DNA from: Azolla pinnata
Lineage: Eukaryota; Streptophyta; Polypodiopsida; Salviniales; Salviniaceae
Assembly: GCA_037176905.1 (NCBI GenBank)
Contig: JBBBWG010028389.1
Location: 1 to 58,516 of the forward strand
Length of the DNA stretch: 58,516 nucleotides
Direction: 5' to 3'
Below are positions 1 to 11,900 of the stretch, in pieces (positions within the stretch are counted from its first letter, which is position 1; each line of letters opens with the position of its first letter). The position numbers were made by a program, and so were the translations under genes. The notes beneath the pieces were generated by a model, which ran no database searches, was not told the origin of the DNA, and saw nothing but the letters and a program-made list of their open reading frames with translations.

Positions 1-3000
1 AAGTACGCCTTCTTGGATATTTGGATAGGCGAATTGCAGTATTTATGGCACCAGTGAGCCGATCCCAACAAAAACTGCAAAATCATCAATCAAATTATAG
101 ATAACCTAAGAGATGGAGGAATACAATGGTAATATGCTCCACCAAGTGGCCATTTACACATTCTTTCCAACACAAAGTGCACAGATGATTTTAGATAGAT
201 AGATAGATAGATAGATTTCATTATCGTCTTCAAAGGTCAAATACGACCTATGAGACCAAAAAGAATACATTTTAAGTAGGGAACCAGTAATTCATACTTT
301 AGAATCCTCTAAATATAACTAGATGCTCTGCATTCTAAGCACTAAAAGTCTGAATTTTTACTAATAGGAGGCACTTCAGTTTTAATACATACATAAATGT
401 ATATGCTTGTGTATGTATGCACTTTTGTTTCCCTGTCAACACTGACATTGCAGATTCCTAGACATCATTTCATTTCAAAACTTACTTCTTTTTTTCACAT
501 CAGTTCAGATAAAGTTTCTATTTTCCTTTACTAATTACTCACACTATCTTATAACGAAATTTTGAAAGAGTGATATTGATGGTTATTAACCTCTTGTAGC
601 TCATCGACACCGAAATCTAAATTGTAAGGAACCTCCGTAAAATCAATTGCATCCTTCAGAAGGAACAAAAATGAAGCAAAATCGTTATGCAAAAATATAT
701 AATAAATCCAGTTACAAGGATAATAAATTTATATACACGCATGTGTATGTCAGGTTAATGGCTCACTTTACTCATAAAATAATGTCAGTCCAATTTGGTA
801 AATAAATCAGAAAGAGTGGAACAGCGAACGACTTTCACCATAGGCATCATACAACTTTGTTAGAATTCTAAAATCTAAGAGATAAAAGATTTGGATACCA
901 TATTCTGTAAAAATTGTTATGGAGGGATTGAAAAAAAGAGTGAGGAAAAACCCCGTACATTCTTGTAACCTTGAAATGCATGGATGACCAAGACGGCTAT
1001 AACTTCCATATTCCAGTGCTTCTCAAGGACAAGCCATTTCTGAAAGTCAGAAAAAATATTTCTCAAATGTTGCCAAAAGAAGATTAAAACCATTGAGATA
1101 ATCATTATCAAAAGAAAGACTAAAAGCATTGAACCACGGTTTATATTAATCATTTAAATTATGAGTTGTTGATATGAATTACCCGTAGAAAAGATAGTAA
1201 ACATCGGAAAGGAACTTTCAACGGTGACAAGGGTGTATCCATATTCTTCAGCTGACATGCTTTCAGACATGACTCCAATGATACTCTCGAGTTAGTTAGG
1301 ACTTCCTACACAACCACCAGCGCACAATAGCAACAAAACAACCATCAGTATTATATTCCATTACCCTAAGATACATTAATGAGATAACTTTAAAAAACCT
1401 TGCCTAACGTTTTCTTATTAAATTGGCAAACCCACCCACGTTTTCACAAGTATGACAAGAATATTCCCCCCATAACACAACTGTTCCACATGGGTGGTCT
1501 CTGATGTTTTTGAGTTTTTTTACTCTTTGAAGTTGTCATGAACCATGTTCCAACTTTCTCACAACAAAGTTATTACATGATAATATTAACAGAGAATGGG
1601 TTACCCAGAAAGTTAAAAGCTTAATTCTTGCATATTCTCGAATACCATGCATTCAGTTCTCTGAATAGCTTGAAAATCTTGGAGATATTCCGTAATTTTC
1701 TTATTCAAAGATGGAAGCAGGTGATCCTTGATCAGAGCTACTGACTGGAAATAAAAACACCGAACATAAAATTGAGATTCCATTCCTTAGGCTTTGGAAC
1801 AATCTATGCACCATACATTGGTACTAACCTTGTGAAATATTTCATCACTTCCTTCTGCATTGTTGGATGATAGGTTGTGCATACCTATGTATAGTAAACA
1901 AATGAGAACAAAATTACCGTAAGACCTTGTGCTATTGCACCATTTCAAAATCTTAACATGAGCCTTCCTCCCTCTCCCCACCTCACAAAGAAAGAAATCA
2001 CCAAGTATATTAATTTGGGTCAGCATGAATTCACATAGAAGGTACTTTAAATGTTATGGAAGAAGGATGGAGGTAGAACTCAAGATTTCTTCATTACCTG
2101 ACGCAACTGAAATGATGACTACAAAGATGTCCAATACTGTTAACTGATATGAACCCTTCTCTTTGACCTTGAGCTGCTGTTCGAATGTTCTTTCCAAGAC
2201 TTCCACTGCATAAAGATAAGCACAATGGATTCATCTTCTTTCCACACAAGCAATCAAATAATCAATTTTTTCATCAGAATTCAACCAACCATTGATTTCA
2301 CTGCCAATAGCATCATGGAAAATTTGTAGAAACTGACCCTGAAGCATATAAAAGAAAATCACCCAGAATCAGAATGCTTTAGATATCTTTTTATCCATAT
2401 ATCATAGGGATACAGAGGCATGTTCTCATGTCAATTAACTTATGAGCAAAGACAATGAGAGAGTACTCCATTTATTTTTTAAGAAAAATCAAAATCACCA
2501 ACATGATCACTCATGCAATATACCCTTCTGCAGTCAGTTACAGGAAAAGAAATGTTTGAACAAAAAACAAGAGATCCTCTCATAACTGTTAGGAAATGTT
2601 TAGACATTTAAAGATCATCCCGATAAGTAAGAGCTTACCAGATTAAGAACACCAAAGTCCTTATCCTCTAACTCGTATCCTTGACAACTGTACCAAATAA
2701 CTAACGCTTGTATACTTCCTGCAGTTCCACCACAAACAAAACGTTTTAGTGGGGAGACTACATTTTAATGTTAGGCCTCAAAATCTCGATCAAAATTATA
2801 TATCCCCCAAATAAACTACTTGCGAGGCCAATGTCCAAAGAAAGATCTTAACCAGAGCTTCACAACCTGTGTATGGAGATAAAATATCTTTTGCATTGCT
2901 TGACAACTCTATACCATGTGATGACCAATCTGACCAAACACAAGTTTAAACCCATCATTATGATGTTTTCTTACATCTAGCACTGATTAACTGAATCAAT

Positions 3001-6000
3001 AATAGAGAATTTTGATTCGAGAGATAAACAATAATTTGAGCATTGCTCATTGGATCATAGAAATCACTACATGATCATAGTCTCACAAACATTTCTTCAA
3101 TTTCACAAACTCATGCTCAGTACAGTTCCTCCCAAACAATCTTGTCGAACATGATTACAGCCAATCAATTAGAATCAAGGATCATAGGAAATGGATATCA
3201 AAATCTCAAGAAACTCAAAAAGGTTGCATTGTTGTTAACGGTCCTAATAACATGGCACATTTTAGCCTCTTAATCCAGCTATAAGTTGGAGATGGTATCA
3301 AATACTGCTCAATTATAAGCAAAGAAACCCAAAAATATCAATAGAAATAGAGGCAGCCTGTTTCTAATATCAGTCTGAGGACTGTGATAGTAAACTTCTT
3401 GTATCTTTTTTGTTCTATTAAACAAAGTTGTATCTTGTCAAAAAAAAACAACCAATAATGATTTTACGTATTCAGCTATATGAATCATAATACTGAATCT
3501 TAAAAGACAAAAACTTGATAACTCAAGTGGTGTGCCACTTCGTCTTGAAGCGACGGGCCTTGGATTCAAGTCCCCTGAAAGTTTTGAAGAGTTTTGCCTA
3601 TGAAAGTAAGGTGTAGCTTTCAGAAATTAATGATGCAAGGTATACCCTTCAGGCATAAGTTTAAGCCTTTGGGCAATGATAGTACAAGTTGTGGCCGTGG
3701 GGCATAAACTGTGTACCCTTCCATGGTGATGACGTGAGTTGTGCCCTTTGGGTGATTCTATTGTTTCCGTGGTAATGACGTGAGTTGTGACCTTTGGTTG
3801 ATTGTTTCCGTGGTGATGACGTGAGTTGTGACCTTCAAGAAACTATTTGGAACATAAAAGTACATATGGAGACAGTTTGCAGAGTTCACCTAAGGATCTA
3901 ATGGCCTACATTATGAATCTTTAAACAACATTAAGCCTCTATTTCTTTCACCAACCACCAAATTATGTCATTCCTGATTGTTTCTTTTCATGATTTCACA
4001 TTGAGAATTAAAATAGCCAATAAATCATGATCATCTTTTTTATTGAGTACCGATCTATGATAACATCCTTCAAATATGAGTTGAAAATTACCGATTAAGT
4101 CTAAGATGCGAGTTGAAACATCACTTGTACCAGCCATGTTCATCAAAGTAGAGTTTGGATTACCTGCAAAAAGAAAACAAGCCACTTATCTCGATTTCCC
4201 ATCAGAGAGAAGCTAATCAATTGTATACAATTGTTTAGCTAGTCTTAGATACACTTCTTTCTCAACGACAATACATGATTACAGTCTGCAATGTGGAACC
4301 CTATATCAAATATGTTTAGCATTATCAGCATTGTTTAATGGCACACTATGCTGAACAGAAATGGGGAATAGTGGATGGTCTAAATGCCGTCTATGCAAGT
4401 AGCAAGATTAGTAATTATTATGTATTTGATAGTGGAAAGATAGAATCTCGGGTGTTGATTGCAATTCCATGGAGAAGAAACGGTCCATTTAAGATGGATA
4501 TGTGGCTGCAGTCACATGTAGGGACTGGAAATCTAGATGTGAATACATATTTCAAGATATACAAGAGCTTGCAGCAGTATTAATAAAGGCCACTCTGAAA
4601 GATCTTGCACACACTTTGAAATGGGAGTGGAGTTCCATTCGAGGAACTTCAGAACTATGTAGGAAGCAGTGGAGTATGTTCCAAAGTACTTGGACAACAT
4701 CTATATTTATGCAATTTCACAGGGGGACTTAGTCTAAAATTATAAAACTCCGATTTTCTTATTCGCACCACCAAGTATATCAATAGCTACATGATGGACA
4801 CTATGGCAATTCATGGATATAGGAAATCAGTTTCTGATCTGATCAGTCTGATGACTATATGATAGGAGATTTCCTTGTACTTTTTATGTCCTATAAATTC
4901 AAAGTTGTATCTTGCCAAAAATAAAAAAAATCTTCTTGCCCCGAGTCTTACAAGCTGATACAACGCACAACCAACACATAAAGACAAGGAGAATGCGCTC
5001 ATTGTTCCCAATACTACACACCTGAATGCCTGACTTTCTTTCTGTCAGCCCAAACAATGTGACAGTCCCCCCAAGATTCTCGTCTTTTCATCAGGATGCA
5101 TCCAAATGCCAAGTGAAACAAAAGTCTGGTGTCCCAAATGGGCAAAAGTTAAGTGGCAATAATAGTGAATTAATGACCAGTCTTCCATTTGGCATGTAAC
5201 ATTGATCATGAATCAAAAGATTTGCCACGCATAGCAATGTCAAGTTAACTCATGTCATTTCTCTACTACATTTCTGCACAGATATCTATGAATCCATCAA
5301 GCACTTTGAGCGATCAACAAAAGACAAGGTTGATGGATGATACGTGTACAACCTGTAGGACCCATCAAAATGTGTATTTCAGGCCCCAAAGCATAACCCT
5401 GAGTTACAGCACGAGCTTCCTTCTGCAACATAACATGATTTCAAGCGCCTAATCAAATCATCCCATGCTATAACAGAGAACTCATGTTTATCATGAGAAA
5501 GGAAATCAATAGCTTGATGAAAGGTCCCTCTTTGCAATAACCTTATGCAATAATGCAAATGAAATGGCCACCTTACCACACCCAAACAAAGGACTTGTAT
5601 GTTTTGAAGTTACACTCCCACTGCCATGCCCCTGTTAAGATCCTTAACTCTCTTGAACATTAAGTTTTTAGGCAGGACTTGAATATGCACATCATTGACA
5701 AATGTTGGTTGGTTGAAGATCCAAATAATGTCTGGGTTTTCTATAAGACACAAGATAATATCATGCGATATGTGCTCAGTATGTTTGAACTGTGTCTTAT
5801 ACATAGAAGATGCTTTGAGATTCAGGGTTAGACCAAATAGATGGGAAATTACCATCTTGACTATTTGATTCACTATGCATAAATTCACTTCTTTCCGATT
5901 CATATCCAGTGAAAGCTGTAGGCCCACCTGAGACATTCAAAGAACTACCTCATCTTTCAAGAGAGATCATATCCCACACATTAGTCCTATCCTTCACAAG

Positions 6001-7169
6001 TATAACATTTGAAAGTACCTGAACACTCCACGATAACTTTAGAACCATCTTGCAGTCGATCGGTGATATTCAAGTTAGCCTCTAAGATTGTTCCGTCCTG
6101 ACTTTGGCACAAGGAGAAGAGTTAACATATTTAAATGTGTAGTTTAGCTATTTTTCTTCCGACATGGATTTTTCCATAAGAAAATTTGGGCATTAGATGC
6201 AATAACTTGTTTGCATCAATGGAAACTCAATCCATTAACGCATCTACAATGATCTATGTTTATGAAAAATGTGCTTCTCAATCCATCACAGGATATTGAT
6301 CAATGTTATGAATTTCTTTTTCTGGTTTCAAGTTCCATAACTAGCCCTCAGTAATATCAAAACAGAAAAACGGTTAGGGAAAGGTATAAAAATGCAGACA
6401 TACAGTGCATGGCTCATGAGCAACCTCGTGAAAATGTGATCAATGATACAAAAATGCATCTAACCAATAAAACAAACAGTCCACGGCATGAGATCGAATG
6501 TACAGGGGCAAAATTCACATGAAAATGTCTACTAATCAACGTCATGAAAGTCGTCGAGAATATATTCATTTTCAAGTGTAGAAGAGATGCCTTACCAGAG
6601 ATTTCACGGCTTGAGGAACAAATTTAGTGGGCACATCACCTGCCAGTAGACAAAAGAAGAAGAAGAAGAAGATGATGATGATGATGATGATGATGATGGA
6701 AAGGGAAACCAGATGCATCAGTAGATATGGAATTAAACAGAAAAAGAAACTAGGGTTTCTTCCCTAAACAGATTCAAGATTCCGGTTTCTGAGCAAGGCA
6801 ATACATATGTACCCACATGGATGGTTCAGCCATTCTTACCGGTATTGAGGGCCATACGGAGGCAGGCAGCATAGGCGAGCCAGCGGATCTTCTGGGGAGC
6901 AACGGCAGAGCAAGGCACAAGGACATCCCAGTGTTTGAAATCGAAGAGGTCGATACTCTCCCGCAATTCCACCTGCAAAATGAGTGAACAGCCATGGCCA
7001 TCATCATCATCATCATCATCATCATCATGGCTTCCTTCTTCTTCTTCTTCTTCTTCTTCTTCTTCCTCTCCGTTTCCATCCTTGATTCTGGCTGTTGCTT
7101 GAATGTTGTAAACCCTAAGAGCAGGGACATGGCGGGGAACGAAGCAGAAGCGAGTACCTGGATCAGCAT
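1..7169 (-). CDS. Multi-exon gene of unknown function, 3' part outside the window
   Basis: I do not recognise this protein. A chain of minus-strand exons with consistent GT-AG borders and matching phases can be read: 7169-7158, 6972-6840, 6639-6596, 6097-6019, 5927-5853, 4163-4092, 2929-2867, 2718-2639, 2338-2290, 2205-2098, 1884-1829, 1744-1646, 1039-970, 904-839. Further coding segments are likely at about 652-592 and 83-1, but their phases are not resolved. The N-terminus reads MLIQVELRESIDLFDFKHWD, then WLAYAACLRMALNTG; later parts include ALVIWYSCQGYELEDKDF, VALIKDHLLPSLNKK and KWLVLEKHWNMEVIAVLVI, giving a mostly helical look with aliphatic heptads that could be a HEAT/ARM-like scaffold, which is only an impression. 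A polar Ser/Glu/Asn-rich stretch lies near residues 90-125. The start is the first in-frame ATG; the same frame stays open upstream to a possible acceptor near 7240, so an extra 5' exon is possible. Confidence 0.6.
3395..3450 (+). mobile_element. poly(A)-tailed non-LTR retroelement 3' end, copy 1
   Basis: A short stretch ending in an A-run after TTGTATCTTGTC is related to a second stretch at 4868-4932. Similarity extends upstream to a shared CAGTCTGA(G/T)GACT block (about 3375 and 4848). Such dispersed copies with a common 3' end and an A-rich tail are expected of LINE or SINE insertions. Both lie in introns of the unknown minus-strand gene, in antisense orientation. The 5' limits cannot be set. 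Confidence 0.4.
3505..3600 (+). mobile_element. possible tRNA-derived SINE head
   Basis: The segment has the arrangement of a pol III type 2 promoter: an A-box-like AACTCAAGTGG at about 3520 and, about 45 bp later, a B-box-like GGATTCAAGTCC at about 3564. Plant SINE heads commonly show this motif pair. The stretch does not fold as a full tRNA by eye and I see no target-site duplications, so this could be a chance match or a worn fragment. Confidence 0.3.
3722..3836 (+). repeat. ~50 bp tandem repeat, about 2.5 copies
   Basis: Copies share the phrases TCCATGGTGATGACGTGAG or TCCGTGGTAATGACGTGAG followed by TTGTGCCCTTTGG or TTGTGACCTTTGG. The repeat lies in the long intron between exons ending at 4092 and starting at 2929 of the unknown gene, just downstream of the SINE-like head. 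Confidence 0.7.
4338..4932 (+). mobile_element. degenerate insertion ending in an A-rich tail, copy 2
   Basis: The right end, 4848-4932, is homologous to the poly(A)-tailed stretch at about 3375-3450. Two overlapping short open frames (4338-4583 and 4502-4732) precede it but resemble no LINE protein that I know. I read the region as an old non-LTR insertion in the intron between exons 5927-5853 and 4163-4092; the left boundary is a guess placed at the first open frame. Confidence 0.3.
6673..7058. repeat. (GAT)n, (ATC)n and (CTT)n microsatellites around exon 2 of the unknown gene
   Basis: (GAT)n occupies about 6673-6699. A (CAT)n run at about 6997-7027 and a (CTT)n run at about 7033-7064 sit inside the first intron of the minus-strand gene. 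They generate poly-Ile, poly-Phe, poly-Asp and poly-Glu reading frames that are not genes. Confidence 0.85.
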
Positions 7170-7254
7170 CCTCAAGAAGCTGGAGCAACGGTTATAACTG
7201 TTTTCTCCAAGGAAGGAGAGAAACAGAGTCTCTGTTTCAGGTTAGCACCATGGC

Positions 7255-7385
7255 CACCATAGCCATCAACACCACCATCACCACCATCACCATCACCACC
7301 TCACCACCTCATCAGAACCAGCACAAGCACCAGAATCAGCACCAGAATCAGCCTCAGCATCAGCATTCAGCATCAACATCAGCAT
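7255..7385. repeat. CACCAT and CAGCAT imperfect repeats
   Basis: About 130 bp of degenerate CACCAT/CATCAC followed by CAGAATCAGCAC/CATCAGCAT units. The position immediately upstream of the first usable ATG of the minus-strand gene suggests 5'UTR or core promoter, but no TATA box is evident. Confidence 0.65.
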
Positions 7386-7549
7386 AGCCATGTCCATGTC
7401 CCTTCTTGTTTCACACTCTTGCGACTCCGACGCAAAGAATCTCGTATCGTTTTCGAAATCGTCGTTTGCTGGTATTTGTGATGGTCATCGGCGGAATCCA
7501 TACCTGTGTCGTTGTCCATGTTATGGTCACCGCGAAATCCATGTCCTGA

Positions 7550-7682
7550 CTCCAAATGGATTGGCTCGATTGTCCCCAGACAAGGGCTCAAATGGATTGG
7601 TTCGATTGTGTCCCCCAAACAAGGGCTCAAATGGATTGGTTCGATTGTGTCCCCCAAACAAGGGCTCAAATGGATTGGTTCT
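7550..7682. repeat. 39 bp minisatellite, ~3.4 copies
   Basis: Units begin at about 7550, 7588, 7627 and 7666 and share AAATGGATTGGTTCGATTGT then CCCCCAAACAAGGGC. The first copy is the most diverged (GGCTCG and CCCCAGAC). Because 39 is divisible by three, all frames stay open, giving spurious repeated peptides on both strands. Confidence 0.85.
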
Positions 7683-7937
7683 CAATTGAACCAACGATAC
7701 TTGTATCTGCTCTCACTAGTACCCTACAATCAATCAATTTGTTGAGCCACCTCAAATGCTGAGCTTGAGCTTCTGCGTGGCTGGCATGCCCAAGAAGAAT
7801 GGCAATCCTGGCTTGTAACCCATTTGGGCACTCGGCAACGTCGGATGTACCAATTAGAGCGCATATCATTTTGAGCTTCGATTCATTCTAATCTTGAGAT
7901 CAATCGTTCCGATCCGCTCGTAATCTCGACGTCAAAA

Positions 7938-8140
7938 GGAATCTAGATTCTTGCACAATCATGGAATTTGATTTGTGATCGATGACTAAATTTCGATATC
8001 GAAAGGAATCTACCATCTTGCACAATCAAGGTGTTGGTCATGGAATTTAATCTGCGATTGATCAATGACTAGATTCTCAAAAGGAATTTAGATTCTTGCA
8101 CAATCAAGGTGTTAGTCATGGAATTCAATCTGTAATCAAT
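7938..8140. repeat. ~80 bp tandem repeat, three diverged copies
   Basis: Copies share AAAGGAATCTAGATTCTTGC, ACAATCAAGGTGTTGGTCAT and GGAATTTAATCTGCGATTGA with substitutions and small indels. The repeat is in intergenic DNA between the unknown gene and the 3' end of the STICHEL-like gene. Confidence 0.7.
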
Positions 8141-8933
8141 GCCATTTGGTCCTACACTACATCTTGTCATTGCAGTAATTGAGCTGATTAAGGTGATGAT
8201 GAGCACCATTAAAAGAAAGCAGCTAGAGGTAGATTATGGGCTCAAAACACAGCCTTGACTTAATTAAGAAGGAGATGAAGGGAGTCGTCTCGGAAAAGAG
8301 CAGACTGCAAATGGGTGCACAATTTTACCACCTGAAAATTTGATGCATCACTTACAAGGAGAAAAACACCATCAATCTGATGAGAGGAATTCAAAGACAG
8401 TCATTTTGTATTGATGTTGCCTCCATTACAGAATATCAAAACCAATCAATCAAAACCTTTGTCAGGCTGATTGCTTCCCTACCATATCACTGGAGCCTTA
8501 ATCATCTGGTCAAGCTCACATCGGTATTCGTTCATCGATCCAGTTATAATTTCTCTCCTGGGGTAGGATTCAGAACCTGATCTCAGAGATATGTATGCCA
8601 AGAGATGGTACACAGTTATCTTTTCCGGGAATGGGGAACTAACTAATAACCAGGGCTTTTATGACATAGATTGCTTACACAGATTTAGGGTTTAGGAATC
8701 TGGCACAAGGAGCACAAAGACAGTGAACAAACCCTAACCCTATGATTTTACCCACTGCTGATGTCTAACCCTAAAACCACTAGGGTATCTGCAATGTAAA
8801 CCTAAAACACACAAACGAGATCAGTTGGCCAAACAGAGAAACAGATCTTCCAGCACACAAATAAAAGAATGAAATGTACAAGCCCAATACATACTAAAAG
8901 CTTTTTGATGCAATTGTTGGCTGGGCCAAAAAC
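8141..8933. other. intergenic DNA, probable 3'UTR of the STICHEL-like gene at its right end
   Basis: I see no coding exon here. Around 8686-8790 there are scattered plant-telomere-like motifs (TTTAGGG, CCCTAAA) but no array, so they are chance or promoter telo-box-like elements. The last few hundred bases before 8934 should contain the 3'UTR and poly(A) site of the minus-strand STICHEL-like gene. Confidence 0.4.
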
Positions 8934-11900
8934 TCAGAACACAAACGCTCCAGGATCACAAGCAATTTTTGCTTTTAACAGCTGATTCTCACTCGAATCA
9001 TCGCGGCCTTTTTTTCTCTTCATCGGCGCTGCGGAATCTACACCATCGCGATACACAAGATCACAACGTTTCATAAATGGCTGAAGATTGAAGCAATGCT
9101 GGCAAGATTGTATATGCTTCATCAGCAGATCTGTTTCTGTCCACTGATCGGCCTTCTTTGCTTTAAACCTTGCCCCTCGATGTTTCTGGGTTCATAATCC
9201 TACTTCCGGTTTTGCGCTTGTTTCGTTTTTCTTGCAGCTTTTGAGCAAGAAGGAACAAGCCCAAGTAAGAACCTTCGTCTTCTCCTCGGCCTTACACGTT
9301 TGCCCTGAGAAATCATCACATAATGTTCATTGATCAACATCCATGCACTAGCAAATGCCGATGCGATTGGATCCAATTGCCGTTACACTACTTAGACATG
9401 CATTTACACATGCAAATTGTGACTTTAATCCAATTTCTGGATTAACTGCAAGTCCAACATGTACGCTTATACAAGGCACTTGTGAATGCTACTGTGATTG
9501 GATCCATGCCCTTACAAAAATGCAAAATGTGATTGGGACCTGATTACCATTCAACAAACACTTTCAACATGTACACACATAAATGTACTTACGAACACAG
9601 ATCTCATTGGATATGATTGTCATTCAGCATGCAGATTACTGATCCATGAACTTACAAATGTAAACATGATAGGACGGCATTCAACGCGTGTTAAACATGT
9701 ACACTACTCATAAATGGCATTTATAAATGCAACTGCAATTGGATCGAATTGCTGTTCAAAATGTATAACTAATATGCACTTCCAAATGCAAATATGTTTG
9801 AACTCGATTGCTATTCAACACAGACTCACCTTGTTGCATCTTTGTAATGTAGTGCAACACATATTGTTAGGCGCATCACCATCCGAAGATTCTGTTGAGC
9901 CTCTGAAACCAATAAATGAGGAAACATGTTAGCGTGGTACGCTTGGGAATACAAATTTACCCCCACATTTCTTATAATCTACCTACATTACTACACATAG
10001 CTTAATGGAGCCTCAATATAGACCTAGGGTTTCGATTAGTATCTATTTAGCCTTCACACTAACTCCAATCAGGTACGGTTATACATAGTTCAGGTACGGT
10101 TATACATATGATCCCAATACTTACGAGCTAGAATTCTCATCGTTAGCCACACCATCCGCTTGCCTGGAAATGTTGTTGACAGAGATCGATTGTTGACGGA
10201 GATCGATTGTCATCTTTCCACCTTGACCATATTCGACAGAGCTTCTTCGTTTGTCTACCTCCTCAATCCCAAAGCTCAGTCTAGAAACTATGTGCTCATC
10301 ACTAGGACTAGAGACCAGGACTGAACCACCTATTGCTCTCTTAGTATCCTCCAACTGTTCATGCTCTTGGTCAGCATGCCTTCCAAGTTTCCTTTGCACA
10401 AAAGCATCTCCCTCTCGACATATAAAGCCTGTTTCAGATGGTCGCAAGGATAACCTGATCTCAAGCTTCAACGGGAGCCCAAGCACCCGGTGGAATGCAT
10501 TCACAATGTTTGTTCTCACACTTTCAGCCATGTTCTTGTGTTCAGGACGTCGAAATTCAAGTCGAGCTACTGCTCCAGCTGCATTAAACAAAGGGAGAGC
10601 ACAAATCACTACACCTACAAGTATTGCATATGATATGAAGAGAAGACAAGAGAATCAGCAAGTAGTGAAATACCACAAACCTTCATTCACAGAAAGCGAG
10701 ACTAATCTGCCCTCTTTGTGCAGAAGCTGTTTGACTATATTAGGACAGCTTCCATCAACAACATCATTCCATAAGTTCTTCATGGTGGATGGACTTGTAA
10801 TACTCAATCTTCTTTGTGCAAAGCTTCCAGAGACATTCTCAAATGTTGGGCTAGATGATGGTGGAGACTGTGTACATGGGTACACTCTATTATCCACAGC
10901 ATGTTGTTTTTCTCGTGGATTACCTTCTCTCTCATCTACAGAGAGCGAAAAAGAAGGCCTCTGCGGCGGGGAAGGACGAGCTTCAAGCCTTTCTTCACCT
11001 TCCCATGATGTCTTCCGAGCTATAACAGAATCACACTCAACTGTCTCTTTCTCACTTGCTTTGACTCGAATTGCAGGGCTTCTTGCTGAAGGTTTGTTCT
11101 GAGAAAACTGAAGAAAAGCAGCAGTTAGCCAAGTAATTCGGTAATCACAAGCTCGGAGCTGCTTTTCAGAGTCAGCAAGGATCTTCAAGGATTGTTTCAG
11201 CCTCTCTTCCTCCTCTTTCTTCACTGCTAGGCAAAATACAGAGAGTAATCAGAAAGTAGAGCACAAATACATACACAAATAATTATGTCCAAAAAGTTAA
11301 AACACACAAAAAAGAAAAATATCTTACTTCTCCCAATTACATATCCTGGAACTCTGTTCTTTCCAGCAAGTATATCAGTAATCATATCAGCTAGTTGTGT
11401 TGTCAGAGCCAGAGGCTCCACCCCTGACTCTATAAGCTCTCTGATAGCCTTGATTGTGCTTGCTGTATCGCCCGATAAGGCTAATTCAAGCAGCTTTGAG
11501 AGTTTCCCATCCGGGATAAGACCAACCTAAAAGAGAGAGCAACTTTAAATCTGGTAATACTTCTGAATACATAAAAAAAAACCAAATCCCCCTTCACAAA
11601 TGGAACCAATAAGCTTTCTAGCATAAATTGAGCATGTATGGAATGCTGAAGCTACTTCTAAAGACTTAGTGAGTTATTTCTTACAGGCATATAGGAATTC
11701 GTTGAAATCATATAGAGTTATGCATGCATTTCGGCAGCAAAACTCACAGCAAGATAGAGCTTATTACCATCTCCTGAACAGTTGCTAATGTGACTTTGAT
11801 TCCAAGAAGGCTAAGCTGATCCAGCATGTTCTCAGCATCCCGGAAAGAGCCATCCGATCTGCTGGCAATGAATTGTACTGCTTCCAGCTCAATCTCTACA

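Noticed and set aside
6774-7197. Poly-Ile/Phe and poly-Glu/Asp frames on both strands
   Set aside because: Arise from triplet runs in the first intron; the real exon here is 6972-6840, read in another frame with proper splice sites.
8686-8790. Telomere-like TTTAGGG/CCCTAAA motifs (also at about 36347)
   Set aside because: Only isolated heptamers, not arrays; no evidence for an interstitial telomere or chromosome end.
10251-11102. 283-codon plus-strand frame
   Set aside because: Antisense to well-supported STICHEL-like exons 3 and 4 and crosses their intron; no protein family resemblance.
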